Of a DNA stretch of 64,000 bases, positions 36,201 to 48,487 are shown piece by piece. The notes under the pieces are model-generated. The model ran no database searches and was not told the origin of the DNA. It was given only the letters and a program-made list of their open reading frames with translations. The DNA lies in assembly GCA_012064415.1 (NCBI GenBank), contig SSNU01000144.1:981084-1045083 (forward strand), given 5' to 3'. Source of the DNA: Gyrodactylus bullatarudis (Eukaryota; Platyhelminthes; Monogenea; Gyrodactylidea; Gyrodactylidae). Position numbers and translations under genes: made by a program. Within the stretch, counting starts at the first letter, position 1; each line of letters begins with the position of its first letter.

Positions 36201-37301
36201 AAATATTATTTTTCATAACATTTTTGTATTAATACTTGATTCAGTTTACATTGGGACATCTGGAAAACTTTTTTTGCATTATTTAATCGAAGACATGGAA
36301 AAGATTTAATTCTATACATTCACTGCAGAAGACGAGAATCTAAAATTTCTTCTCTCATTCATTGTATTTTCGCAGATCAAATCAAAATTTGGAAAAAATA
36401 CGTTTTTATTTTAGAATTCTAACTTGAAATTTGAATTTTTGATCCAAAATTATCACGTCAGAGTTGAATCTGCGTCATTTCTAGCCCCAAATTCTTTCCA
36501 AAGGAAAAGTAATTATCTTGGATGGAACAGAGATGAGAAATAATTCAAGAGATTTATTTGATCCCACTATTCCAAGAGGGTCATAGACTAAATCTTGCTC
36601 ATACTTTTGAAGTTTGTCAGCCAATCTGTAACTGTTCTGTTTTTCCATTGATTTTCTTTTCCTAATTAGACAGAATATTTTGTTTAGTTAATCGGGAGAA
36701 AATATTCTTTCTAATACTAGTTGATGCAGGAGAATGATATTGAAACTTTAACATTTTTCCATATTGGTTGTAGAGCACAAAAATCAAATGACCCCTAAAA
36801 ATCCATCATATTATTTGGCATATTTTGCACCAATTTCTAATTAAAATTTCATTATTATGATGATTGATTTTTTTTTGTGGCTGTCATCATCCTCTTGAAA
36901 CAGATTTGTCGTCTCTATAAAAAGGGAAGCAATGCTTTCATACCTTTCATGTTATACATGCGAGCATCCTTATATAATACATGCAGATTCTTCATATTGT
37001 ATAAAATGATTCTGAATTAGAGATATATTTTTTCAATTGTATTTTTTCGGATAATTTTTCTTTCGTTAAATGATGTCTTCCCAATGAACACTATACAAGA
37101 TTGTGAGTCCTAACTATTTTTATCAGGGTAATCTAAATGTTTTTTATTCTAATCTTAATTTTAATGTTCTTTCAAGTGATGAATTATATTATCAGACTTG
37201 TTACTCTAATAATTCTGATTACTATAACAATCACTGTAATTTTTATCATCCTTATTTTTTAAGAAATACTGCACCTTTCTCTCTTTTTTCTTTTTATTCA
37301 G
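33273..37301. other. Non-coding region
   Basis: No exon I can support. Open frames at 34844-35041 and 35386-35595 look like chance. Confidence 0.4.
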
Positions 37302-37381
37302 ATAGACCAATACAAGCCAGAATACAACATAGTCAGGCAGCAAGCGAACAACGTTATATTCAAACTATACAAGATTACTAA
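37302..37381 (+). CDS. Candidate 3' terminal exon, unrecognised gene
   Basis: It is preceded by an unusually good acceptor (a long pyrimidine tract ending tttttattcag) and reads RPIQARIQHSQAASEQRYIQ followed by TIQDY and TAA. Entry phase is 1. It joins in frame with the candidate exon at 33201-33272. No known domain is present. Confidence 0.3.
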
Positions 37382-37746
37382 TACTTCAGCAGGGGGGAGG
37401 ATAATTTTATTCTTGATTCGATTGAAACACCTATGGAAATTTGATTATTCAAAGGTTAAATTTTTTAAACATTTATTTTGATTAGTGATTGAGCCTAGAA
37501 CTTTTTAAGTGCTGCAAGAATCCCGATTTTTCACCAAGAACTTCAAAACCTGTCATAATCTGTAATTTATAAATCATTGAATGAGGCAAAAATTTGCAAG
37601 TACTTTGGAATTTAACAAAGTTAAAATGTTACTCGTTATTATTTGAAAGACAAATTTCAATTTCTTTAGGACTAGGTTCTTTCGTGATTCTTCAAACCCC
37701 TCCCCCTCTATTACTCTGAAACCACCAAGTGGTAATCTAGTTCAGA

Positions 37747-37836
37747 TTAACCCCTTCTATCCCAGAGGTCGTATACGACCTCTTAATCAACTATTTTATA
37801 CGATCTCTGATTTCTTATGGGTTCGAAAGGGATTAA
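37747..37836. mobile_element. 90-bp TTAA-flanked MITE of piggyBac type
   Basis: TTAA (37747-37750) is followed by ccccttctatccc. The right end, gggttcgaaaggga, is followed by TTAA (37833-37836), so the ends are inverted copies of roughly CCCTT...CCC. Inside is an exact palindrome aggtcgtatacgacct, with a diverged tcgtata further on. The TTAA flanks and C-rich/G-rich ends fit piggyBac-type miniature elements. It is too short to code for anything. Confidence 0.6.
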
Positions 37837-39998
37837 AATCATCCTTGTGCAATGAGATAATCTTCAACTGTCAATTGATCATTAATAATCAAGGATCATA
37901 TTGGAGCAAAATATGCATGTAATTAATTAATTAATACATCTCTATCCTCAATTAGCCCATGGAGCATTGCTGAACAATCCTTCTTCTTCCTTAGTATATA
38001 GACTTTCAAATGGCTTAATCTATATAGTTAGGTATATAATATGTTTCTTGTGTCTGTGGCTAAAGAATGTATGATTAATTTTCAACGTTTTTTCATTAAA
38101 AGAGAGAGAAAGAGAGAGAGAGAAATGTCAGTCAAACTTGATAATGCATTCCCTTTATATTTTCTCTCCTGAATTCAGAATAGATTTATGATTGATATCA
38201 TAGAGTTTTTTTGCCTTTTGTATATGTTAAACATTGTTAATAATTATAGTTATAATTAATCGAATAATACTTCTATAAATGTGAAGTAAACAATGTTTCC
38301 ACAAAATCGAATGGAAAAATATTTTCAAGAGATTCTTATGAGATGAGAAACAATATTTAGACCTAGGCTGAAGAGAGAGATATTTCGAATGCTAATAATT
38401 TATCAACAATATAAATTGGTTTATAAATAATTTATAAAACAGTTGCTCATTCGAATTTCATTCAAGTTGTCAAAAGTCATCAAGGTTCTTCTTTAATCCT
38501 TTCGAGTCAGAGGTAATGTGATTTGATTAGCAGGGCTTTCGTCACAGACTTGACTTACTAGGAAATACGGAGAAGGCTTCTTTTGAACTTTCTATCATGA
38601 CTTTTTTGACAATTTTTCTCCTTTCAAATTTCAAATGGCTGAGCAAAACGTTGTAACCTATGACGCTTGTGAGTGTTATAATTATGCATTGATCTTTCAG
38701 TAAATTTCTTCTGGTTTCTTTGTACTGTTCTGCAAAAATTCCAATTACATATGCTACATCTAGGTTTTTGAAATTCTCTTTTGGATCTTTGTATGGCCGA
38801 TGAAACTATTGTTGGGATTTTTTTTATTTTAGACGAAATTTTATAAAATATTTGAATTAGCTAAAAGGTTGTATACATTGTTTTTATCTGGGATGCACAA
38901 AATAAACGCACTCAGAACGAATCGAACCCAAATGCGAAATCTGTTGAATCTAATTTGAACTCTACTATTCAAATGTCAACCACCATCGTTGACACTCTTG
39001 AAGAGTTGTACAATCCCAGTAAGCCCTGACCAGTCAGTATTTTTGTTTTATTCGAGATTTTAATGCATTAGAGATTATGATTTATCAAAATAGAAAAATA
39101 CATTTTGTATCTCGACTTCCATTAATTAATACAGACTATACCTTACATAGGGAAATGTGTATTGTATTGCTTAGTGAATTAGCTAATTTAACAACTACAA
39201 TCGATGATTTTTATCTCTACATCCCTCCTTTTCACCGAGGCACGACGGATAAATCTAGGACATCTTTCATAAACTTTTAGTTCCTCAATCAACAAGCATA
39301 AAACTCAAATTGTTTTTCATTTTACTTTTTCTATTTTCTGAGGGATTGTTAGAAAGAGAGAGACAACTTGCGTCTCATAAATCATCATTATTCTCTCGAA
39401 TTGGGAAAAAGTTGAATAATGATCATCATGATTATTTGTACAGAGTTACACTTCCTCTTCACTACTACTACTACTACTACTATTCTCTATTATATTAAAA
39501 TAATGATGATAGTTATCATAAACGATTACTTGTCCTCTCTCGTAGACAACAAAGTTATCCAACCCGAGATGTGGATACAAGTTTAGATTTTTGAATTCTA
39601 TCTTTCAATTCTCAGTTGACAATCTGAAAGTTATCCCTCTGTGATGGACAATTGAAAATTTTATTGAGATGGAAAATAATAAATACAATGCAGCCTAAGA
39701 TTACGTCATGTAGTTTCGTGTAAATATTCAAATATTTCTCTAGGTTGTAATTGATCAAGTTTCTCTTTTCATAACAATCCTAATGGATTAATGAACGGTT
39801 ACTACTACATGTTATATATTTACATAAGTCTTACTAGAGATATCTTTCTAGTTAATTATTAGTACTAATATAAAATGTATTGCATCATAATGCTTTTTGC
39901 TAATTTTAGAATAGATAATTATCTAGTTAATCATTGACAAAAAATATTCTATAAAAAGAGTGGAACTGGTTCGAAAAAAAAAATCTTTTCTTGAGCCG
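37837..39998. other. Spacer upstream of the amine oxidase gene
   Basis: No supported gene. A GA-rich tract lies at about 38100-38124 and an (ACT)8 repeat at 39460-39483. A short protein-like frame at about 38893-39028 has no usable acceptor. The promoter of the amine oxidase gene probably lies near the right end. Confidence 0.4.
39460..39483. repeat. (ACT)n simple repeat
   Basis: Eight tandem ACT/CTA units are directly visible. Confidence 0.9.
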
Positions 39999-42326
39999 AT
40001 GAGGAATTTTCATCATTCTCGGACTCTGTTACGTCAGCAGGAGATCACTTTTTCATACAAGACAATGTCCAAAATTTTGGCATTTCTTTGCATTTCATTA
40101 TGTGGACTGGTCATTTTTTGTCTACTTTCTAGACTGAGGGATAATTCAGAAAGGGAGATATCCTCTCTCGATTCGTCAACCGGCATTTATGATGAATTAT
40201 GCAAAGAGGAAGTATCCCTTATCAAAATGTACCTGAAAAGTGTTGAAGAATACAAGGACATCAAGTATCACGAGGAACTGGTTAATTATACCCCTGATCT
40301 GGCTCTAAATTTCGACAGAGTCAGATCAATGAGTCTATCAGTTGATGAGAAAAACTCGCGGTCTATCCAACGTAGAGCTAACGTCATTATCTTGATGCCA
40401 GGTAATGATTCGATTCACTTGGTCAAAATTGGTCCATTAACTAGAGATGGAAGCATGATTGGTCATAAACTTGTCCAAAAAATTCCATATCTGAATAGAC
40501 CCTTGTCTATTTATGAAATCAGTGTTGTAGAGAAGAAGTTGGCCAGTGACCTGAAGCCCCTTCATCAACTAATGAGGGAAATTTTCAATGGGACTTTTGA
40601 ATCTCCTCCCTGTTATGGGGAACATTGTTTAGTCATGCTTTATGCAAGTCCATTAATCACCAAATATAATCCTAGGGATAGAATACTCTGGATTCGTTTC
40701 AGTCGTAATATAAATCCGATAAATCAGTATCCAATAGATTTTCAGTTGGCTGTAAGATCACTATCATTATATAATATTAACATTTTAACTGCTGCAAAAC
40801 TTGATAATTGCACTTGCTAAAATTAAATTACTATCTTTAATTTTAGATTAACATAACAGATAAGGCTTCAAATAACTGGGACTACACTGATATGATTGTA
40901 CAAAAGCAACATTTTCAATCTTTTCAGGATATCCTAAATAAAAGGTCAGATTTTAAATCAATTGCTGAACCTGTGAAGAAAATTCCCAGAATCCTTACAG
41001 GGGAAAAGTTACATTCAAGGAGCAATTTCTATGATAACTTTATAAAGATTGAAAAAAGAAAAGTTTCCTGGCTCAACTGGTCTTTTGAAATTGGTGTCTT
41101 GAATGAGAAAGGTCTTAGGCTGTTTAATTTGACAAATAAAGATAGGATGATTTGCTCTGAACTAGGCCTAGAGGAAACTGTCACTGGCTACTTTACCAGC
41201 TCTCACTTTATGTCGAGAATGATTTCGGTGGAAAGCATGTTCGGTCTTGGTCTTATGACAAGTCCCCTATCACCAGATATTGATTGTCCAAGGAGTTCAT
41301 TATTTCTACCAGTGAGGGGAGTGAGTTTTTACACTCTTGAGCCTATAGAAATTCCTAATGGCCTATGCATCTATGAGGAGTTCACTCAGCCCTCATCAAG
41401 ACACTTTGAGTTCGACTCAAATGAATCGGGTTATGCAAGTGGACAACAGGGTCGGGTTTTGGTGATAAAATATGTAACCGCTCTATTCAATTATGATTAC
41501 ATCTTTGAGGTGATCCTAAATCAAAGCGGGGACATTGAATATTCAATAACACCCACTGGTAGTGTACACACTGATCTTGTTAATACGGGAGAGTTTGGAT
41601 TTCATGCAAAAGATAGGAAACTTTCATACCCGATTCATTTGCATTCATTCTTGGTCAAGGCTGATCTTGATATCACCGGTTCTGATAATTATTTAATATT
41701 GGAGAAACTTGTTCAAGATGATAAAAATGAGTTTAGAATTGAGAAAAAAATTCTTGAGACGGAGAGAGATTTCTCCAAACAATGCGATTCCTATCAGCAA
41801 CTGTATTTATGCAGTGTGAGAGAAGAGTGTTATGAGTTGATAAATAATGCTCCAATTCCGAATATAATCTCGCAACAATTCTCAAAAACATTTTCATGGA
41901 TAAGGTATTTACTTACAAGTAGATTTATGGATATATATTTTAGAAATTCAATCTCCGTATTAGAAACATTGCATGGGTCGATGTCATCCATTTTCCATGG
42001 AACCAACTTGAATGAAATTCATGTTAATACTTTCAGAGAGAATAGAACTGCTAACCCATATATGAAGAGTAGAGTAATTTTAAAAGCCTTCATTAGAGTT
42101 TTAGGATTTCACTGCTTGGTTTACTCTTGGAATGTACCATTTTCCTCGGCAAGAAGATATTCCTTTCACAAACACAGCATCTAGAAGAATGAGTCTCTAT
42201 CTAAGTCCACACAATTTTTTCGAGGAGAATCCAGATTTATATGGTTACTTTTCAAAAGGCAGCAGCAAGGTAAATTTTATTTTAAAACGTTTTCAGAGAA
42301 GAGAGTGGACAAAATCAAACTTTTAG
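39999..42326 (+). CDS. Copper-containing (TPQ) amine oxidase, AOC-type, about 733 aa, with changed active-site residues
   Basis: Exons 39999-40751, 40847-42073 and 42105-42326 join in phase 0 and give the usual family length. A hydrophobic segment near residues 23-44 (ILAFLCISLCGLVIF) suggests a type II signal anchor with the enzyme domain outside the cell. Family marks: FNYDYIFE contains the Tyr that becomes topaquinone; HLHSFLVKADLDITG has two copper-ligand His; HFPRQEDIP, in the third exon, has the third. The third exon is reached only by removing a 31-nt intron (42074-42104), after which TAWFTLGMYHFPRQEDIP reads as in other family members. The motif VDGGFGMG carrying the catalytic Asp appears as VESMFGLG, so Asp is replaced by Glu. 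Ala replaces the usual Thr three residues before the NYDY Asn. It may be catalytically altered or inactive. The family normally oxidises primary amines to aldehydes. Confidence 0.85.
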
Positions 42327-42588
42327 ACCGAAATAATGCTCAAAAGATGGTTCATAAATATTCCTTCTTTATAATAAATAATTTAATTTAAATATTGTGT
42401 TTTTATCATATAAGCCGTCCAATAATCTTAGAAGCGGGACTCTAAATTTCTTTTTACTTGATGCTAAATCCCTAACCCACTTCTAGGCCTGGATATCGAA
42501 TAGAATGAAATTTCTGTCACATCTTTTGTCCAAAATTTAGAAAACAGGCAAAATATATGTTCTACGATGCCATTTGGATTCGTTATAA

Positions 42589-43954
42589 ATGATTAAGTTC
42601 ACATCAGAAGAGTCATTATTGCTAGAAAATTATTCAGAAGACGACTATAAGTATTTGCTTGATGAACATTGTATGTCATATTTAAAATTACTATCAATGA
42701 ATTTTCATTCTTTTTCAAATAGGCCTTGAATCATTGGATATAAATGAGAGCGACCCTAGCCACCCAGAGAGTCAAAAGAAACTTATTTTAGCTGCAAAGA
42801 TAGGAAAATTCCTTCTAGAGAAGATTCGTTGTCTAGAAAACGAGCTGACCAGTGCAAAATCTCTTTTAGAGAGCCGCGAACAAGAGGTAAGACTTGAATT
42901 GAAAAAATTAAAATCATGAACTAAATTAACTTTCATAGATTAATTATCTTAAGCAGAAACTTGCTTCCAATGATGCCTTCATTCAAAATTTCAGTAGAAC
43001 TTCTGGATATGATGATGATGACAATATAAGCAGTATTTCTTCTACAGAAAACACCTCTTTTCGGTAAGTCTTTAAAATATCTTTCTCTTTTGTAATACAC
43101 TTTGAAAAATTTCGATATATCTATATTTTTTAAAATATATGAAATTAATAAGAATTATCAAGTAATAACGTGGTTAAAAAAGGGTACGTTCGATATAAAA
43201 GTTTTACGCGTGTCTAATTCCATATATTCAAAGTCATGCTTCTTCAAAATTTGCACTTTAAAATTTCAACAAATCTCTTCAAATGCATCGAATAATTCTT
43301 TCCTTTTATTCTAGATCTGATAGTGGATTATTGGGACCTGTATCATGTGCAACGATCGATAGTTTAACTAGACGGATTCGAGAACTCGAAGATAAAAATG
43401 CCAAAATCAAGCAAGAGGTAAATTTAACCATAAATTACTTTTTTTGAATAAATTAATCACTGTTTTGTAGGCCCTGGAATTTTCCGTTAAAAATCAATCT
43501 CAACATCTAGATGAACACGATAGTACTTTGGTTCGGGACTGTTTAAAGCAAGTAAAAAAGTACAATGAAAATTATGAGAAACTTCGCGAAGAATTAAACG
43601 GTAACATTATCGCCAATAACAATCTCTACAATCAATATCTTCAGTTGAATTCGGCAAAAAATGAGCTTCAAAATAAACTTGAACATGTAAGCTCCAAGAA
43701 AATTTAAATGATTTCTCATGTTATTTATTCGAAAAATTCAAGGTCCAATCCGAGAATGAATTGATGAAGTACCAACTCAAAGATGTTTTCACTTCCAAGG
43801 AACAATTATCAATTCACTACAAAAACCTTTATGACAAATATGACGAAATCATCATCTTGTACAATGATTGTAGAGTAAGTATTTTATTTTTGTATTTATT
43901 CTTGAATTTACTCATAACTTAGCCTATAAGAAAGAACAAATCCAAACTATTTAA

Positions 43955-43992
<38 letters not shown>

Positions 43993-46900
43993 ATACATAT
44001 ATGTATTCATGGATAGATGACTATATATATACACGACTAAATTGTTGAATATCTATCCTCTGAAGGTTGTGTGTGTGACAATCGATAAACTAAAAATATA
44101 AAAATTATGGTGAAATATTATTCTGCCACTAGCAGTGGTAGTAATTATTATTACTTTAATAATATAATTGATATTTGGAACTACTATTTTGTTTGAAAAA
44201 GAAATAAACAACCTCTTTAAATACATGTAGGAATAGTCTGTATTTAAAAATATATTCTTTAATTATAAACTAAAGAACTTTAATTTGATGATGAATTACT
44301 TATTTATTCCAATCAATTTAATTGTATAGAAACAACTTCAAGAGACTAGACGCAAACTTAAAAAATGTATAGAATCTAAGAGTCCCGAAGACATCTCTGA
44401 TTCCATTTTGGATCTTGTCGATGTTGAAGATTATTGTGGCGTTGAAGAATTTCATTTATCCTCTTACCTACTGGCCAATCCTCGTAAAAACCAAAGTATT
44501 CATTCAGATGATAGCTCAATATCCCTCGCCAATGAACTAGAGCAATCCCAGACCTCATCAAAGTCTGTTTATATATGAGTGGGAAATTTACTAAATATAT
44601 TTACCTCTTTTTTTGCTCACTTTAGATCGAAATTAAACGAAATTGACCAGAAAGAGAAAGGTACGTTGTAACCTTTTGAAAAGAAATTGCGAAATATATT
44701 CAAAAATATTTTATTTTCGGTAGAGGTTAAGCGAAGACTTCCATCAAACTCAACACCAACAAACAAGTGAGTCAAGTTATAATAATGATTTTGTTATTAC
44801 TGCGCATTTCAAGGTTTGGTCTCGAGATTTTTCAATCAAGAAAATGATGTTCTACATATTTCTATAGAATCTAGATAGAAATAGAACCTCCAAAATATTG
44901 GTTAGGTGATGAAAAATTTATATCTTTCCTTTTCTGCTCATCTCACAATCGGGTTTTTTGATGTTTTTCTTTCCTTTATTGCCTAACTAATTGATTGAAA
45001 GTTAACCAATACAATTTGTATTAGAAAATTAACGCCCATGAATGTCAAGTAGTACTTTGAAGAGTTAATTTGTTCCTTTGTTATTTATTCATTGTTAATT
45101 AAATTGCTTAAAATTTTGTAGTAAGAATGCTTCACTACTTCGGCCGGGTAACTTAACCTTTAATAGAAGCACTTCTCGTCGGCACAGTTGGGTCTCAGAC
45201 AAGACACCCGAGGCGAATGCTCCAAATATTTCCTCCTTGGCTATTGAATCAAATGATTTAGGACCCATCAGAAGCCTAGTGGGATCAAATTTGAAGAAGA
45301 ATCTTTCCGTCGAGAGTCTCACCAACAACGAAACCAATGAAACTCGAACCATGATCTCTGATGAGGTAACCCTATGTAGAAAGTGAGCACAATATGGATT
45401 TCTACTCTAATCTTGTATTTATCTTGAAAAAGAAAAATATACTTAAACTGAAGAAAAAATCTACATTTACAAAAGAAGGAATCAGTTCTATTCAATCGAT
45501 AAATTTTTCTTAATTAAGATTAATAGCTTCGTTTATCATGATTATTTTTATGTTACATAATTTCACTTGTAGAAAACTTTGACAAATTCATCTCAACCTC
45601 AAACTTTATATAGAATTTTTCTAGTGATCATCACATGTGAATCAATCGATTAAAACCTTTGGGTCAATTACACACACAAAAAACTGTATATTCTATTTGG
45701 TCTGGTCATCTATTTCAAATTTCAACCAACATCATCACAACATAATAATTAATATATATATAAACTTAATTAAGGAATTTAGGTCTGAGAGTAAATTAAT
45801 CTTGAGAGACATTACTAGTAAGTAAAATTAGGTATGTGTTGAGAAGACTTTATTCAGTTCAAATTTTCAATTTCCAGACAGTTCTATTGGGAGAATTTTT
45901 TAGTTCATTTTAAGAGTTGAAATTTTGCTTAAAAGATATCCATTTGATGTATTAGTAATAGAAAGTAATTAATCAAGAGCTAAACTTGAATTTTATTCTA
46001 GCAATCAGCAAAAGTTACTTTTGGTCAAACCAATGTCCGGCTCAAACGTCCTCCAAAAATGGCAACGAATGGCGACTACAGCATCACTATTGGGTGTTAT
46101 GCCGAGTAGTCATAAAGGCATTACTGTCCGGCGTGATATTCATGAGCCTAGTGTGAAATTTGAAACAAAGATGACTACTCCTGTCAGACCAATGCCTAAA
46201 GATTCGCCCCCTCTCCAGCCTAGTACTTGTAAGTATTTTTACTTTGATTTGAATTTCCTTGACAACAGACGAATTCAATTAAAAATACAGGATATATTTT
46301 ACAAAATCTTCTTTTGACTTTCAAAAAATTTCAATCTGTAGATTATGATAAAACTCTCAAATTGATCTTGAAATTAATAATTATTTTTTTCAGCCCAGAC
46401 GACCGACAAAATGTAAGTTGATTCCCAACCCTCCTGGCTTAATTTCAAAATATTTCTCTCTCCCTTGATCAGTTGAGTTTTTTATTCTGATCTGTTCTTA
46501 TGTTGTCTACAAGTTACCATGTTTATAGCTTGGAAAGGGGATTCAAGTGATATTCCACAACCAATTTAATCTGTTACCATAAATAGAATTGACATTAATT
46601 CCATCTATTCTGCATACTTTTTCTCCTTAAAAACATGCTTCTACTATGAAGGATTAGGGATCAATAACATTTCTTATCCTCGTTGATGATAAAACAGACA
46701 AACACGTGTTTCCCTCTGCTCTAATCTTGAAAAGAATCACACAAAATGTAGTTGTAGTCCTTGACTCTTTAGTGGATTTTACTGTAGCTAAAGATTTATT
46801 TATTATTAGTATTTATCATAATACATCTTTTTCCATAAACACGTCATGTAGTTGTACATTAGATGAGGGACATTTATCACGGCAGATTTCGTTTCCAGAC

Positions 46901-47697
46901 CATAATAATACTGATACTACTATTTCAACATTTCTTTCAAAATTTTGGAACTTTTTGACAAGACCCCAACTTTTCTGATTCATTCTTCCTTTTGGTATGT
47001 GTAAACTTTAACTCTCCTCCCTAACAAAATTTTCTACTTTTTGTAGCATTCTATTCATTTGTAGACGCATAAAAGATAAATCTATTATTATTTAACAAAA
47101 ATTATAACCATTATATTCCAACAAGAGGATACTATAGAAAGCTAAAATCGATTATGATAATTCACCAAAACGTGAATGAATTTTTTCTCTATATTTAGAA
47201 AGGAAAGTTTGCAAAGTGAAAGTAGACCACAAAAAATGCCCAGCTATCAACAAATTTCTAATCAGAGTAGTTACCTATCCATGAGTCATATTCATGCCCT
47301 GTTCAATGCATTTATTCTTGGCTATCCAAGTACCACTGCTAGATCGAATAACATCCTGCACAACAATGCCCAACAAAATCAAAAGTCACACGACAAAGAA
47401 TCCAGTGTCACTCCAAAGATGACTCGTAGGCGTAGAGTTGAGCCAAAATTTGAGGATAGCACCGAGGAAACGAGTTCTTCCAGTGATTCTTCCCGCACAA
47501 AATCATTTTCCCTAATTAGCACTTCATCGAAAGGTCTCCTTGAAGCAGCCTCTCTAGTCAAACGGCCCAGTCTTGAAAAGGGTAAACTAAATCAGCTATA
47601 TGAAGCTTCGCTCAGAACAAACTCCAATGTACATACTAACAATATGAGACGTCTGAGTGAGCATAATTCCACAGATAACGATGATGATGTTGAATAA
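42589..47697 (+). CDS. TRAK: Trafficking kinesin-binding protein (Milton/TRAK), 13 exons, 698 aa
   Basis: Adaptor that links mitochondria (through Miro) to kinesin and dynein. Exons: 42589-42670, 42723-42886, 42957-43063, 43315-43417, 43471-43686, 43743-43874, 44330-44562, 44626-44660, 44724-44766, 45122-45365, 46009-46228, 46395-46413, 47199-47697. The total is 2097 nt with all phases compatible. An N-terminal HAP1-type coiled coil contains LAAKIGKFLLEKIRCLENEL, IDSLTRRIRELEDKN, LVRDCLKQVKKYNENYEKL and ENELMKYQLKDVF. The C-terminal Milton motif is LLLVKPMSGSNVLQKWQRMA followed by LLGVMPSSHKGITVR. The tail is Ser-rich and acidic, ending TDNDDDVE. The whole is divergent and shorter than vertebrate TRAKs. 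An upstream first exon cannot be excluded. It lies about 260 bp after the amine oxidase gene. Confidence 0.85.
43959..43987. repeat. (TC)n microsatellite in a TRAK intron
   Basis: About 14 TC units are directly visible, in the intron between the exons ending at 43874 and starting at 44330. Confidence 0.95.
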
Positions 47698-48487
47698 GAT
47701 TTTTCTATTGATTTCTGTTTTTTCTTTCGTTATGGAAATTATCCATTATTATTAGCCAAAAAACTAGATTTTCATTTTCGATATCCTCAAGCTTAATGAC
47801 TACAAACACCCAAACGCCTACAGTGAAATGAAAGCTTGTAAATTTCCAGTGAACATTTGTATTGTAGTATAATTTCAGGGCTAGATCATCCCTTCGCTTT
47901 GCATAAAAATGTGACTATTATCCTAGATTATATTTATTTATGCTAACCTCGTGTTATCAATAGATTGAAAGAGTTATTATTGTTATCAAATGTATAATGT
48001 GTATTTTAGTTTGTCATAAAACTTTCTTTCCAATGCATACAGAATTGGATAATAAACATTCTTTTTGTTATTAACAATAAGTTATTGAAAATAAAATTTA
48101 TTATTATTAGACTACTTCAAAGTAGACACAAAATATTTTTATTTTTCTCTCGACTTTTGATTGCTGCGATAAGATTGGTGGTTCTTTTATTTTTTCAAAA
48201 TCCCATAGTCATTTAACCAAAATAAAATTTTCTTATAGAATACCTAAATGTTTATTAACTGATTGTTACAAGTGCATATATCAATAATAATCAAAGTGAA
48301 TCAAGTATTCTTCAATTGTAATAATAATTTGTGCATTAATAATATTAATAATCTCTTTTTGTAGGTTTCATGAAATCACCAGGGTCTCTTAAGATAATAC
48401 ATCATTTTTATTGAATAATTATAATTACATTTTGTAGAAAAAAGGGGATGTCTTCCTACTTTATTAATTCGTCAACTTTCTTCCTTT
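47698..48487. other. Convergent 3' spacer between TRAK and a LIM gene
   Basis: Holds the 3' UTRs of TRAK (+) and of the downstream LIM gene (-). No coding exon was seen. Confidence 0.5.
48051..48056 (+). terminator. Possible polyadenylation signal of TRAK
   Basis: AATAAA lies 354 nt after the TRAK stop codon and is followed by T-rich sequence. Other AATAAA-like motifs nearby make the exact site uncertain. Confidence 0.35.

Noticed and set aside
38893..39028. Protein-like frame ending VDTLEELYNPSKP and a stop
   Set aside because: No acceptor in the right phase upstream and no family match; left out as unsupported.
41285..41330. Apparent loss of the catalytic Asp in the block after the conserved DCP of the amine oxidase
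   Set aside because: On checking the known spacing to the TPQ Tyr, the catalytic base belongs to the earlier VDGGFGMG-type block, not this one; the claim was moved there as Asp to Glu.
46706..46978. 90-codon open frame inside TRAK
   Set aside because: It lies in the intron between the 19-nt exon and the last exon; phase and splice sites do not support inclusion.
46087..47561. Minus-strand open frames over TRAK exons
   Set aside because: Shadows of the plus-strand coding sequence, with no motifs of their own.
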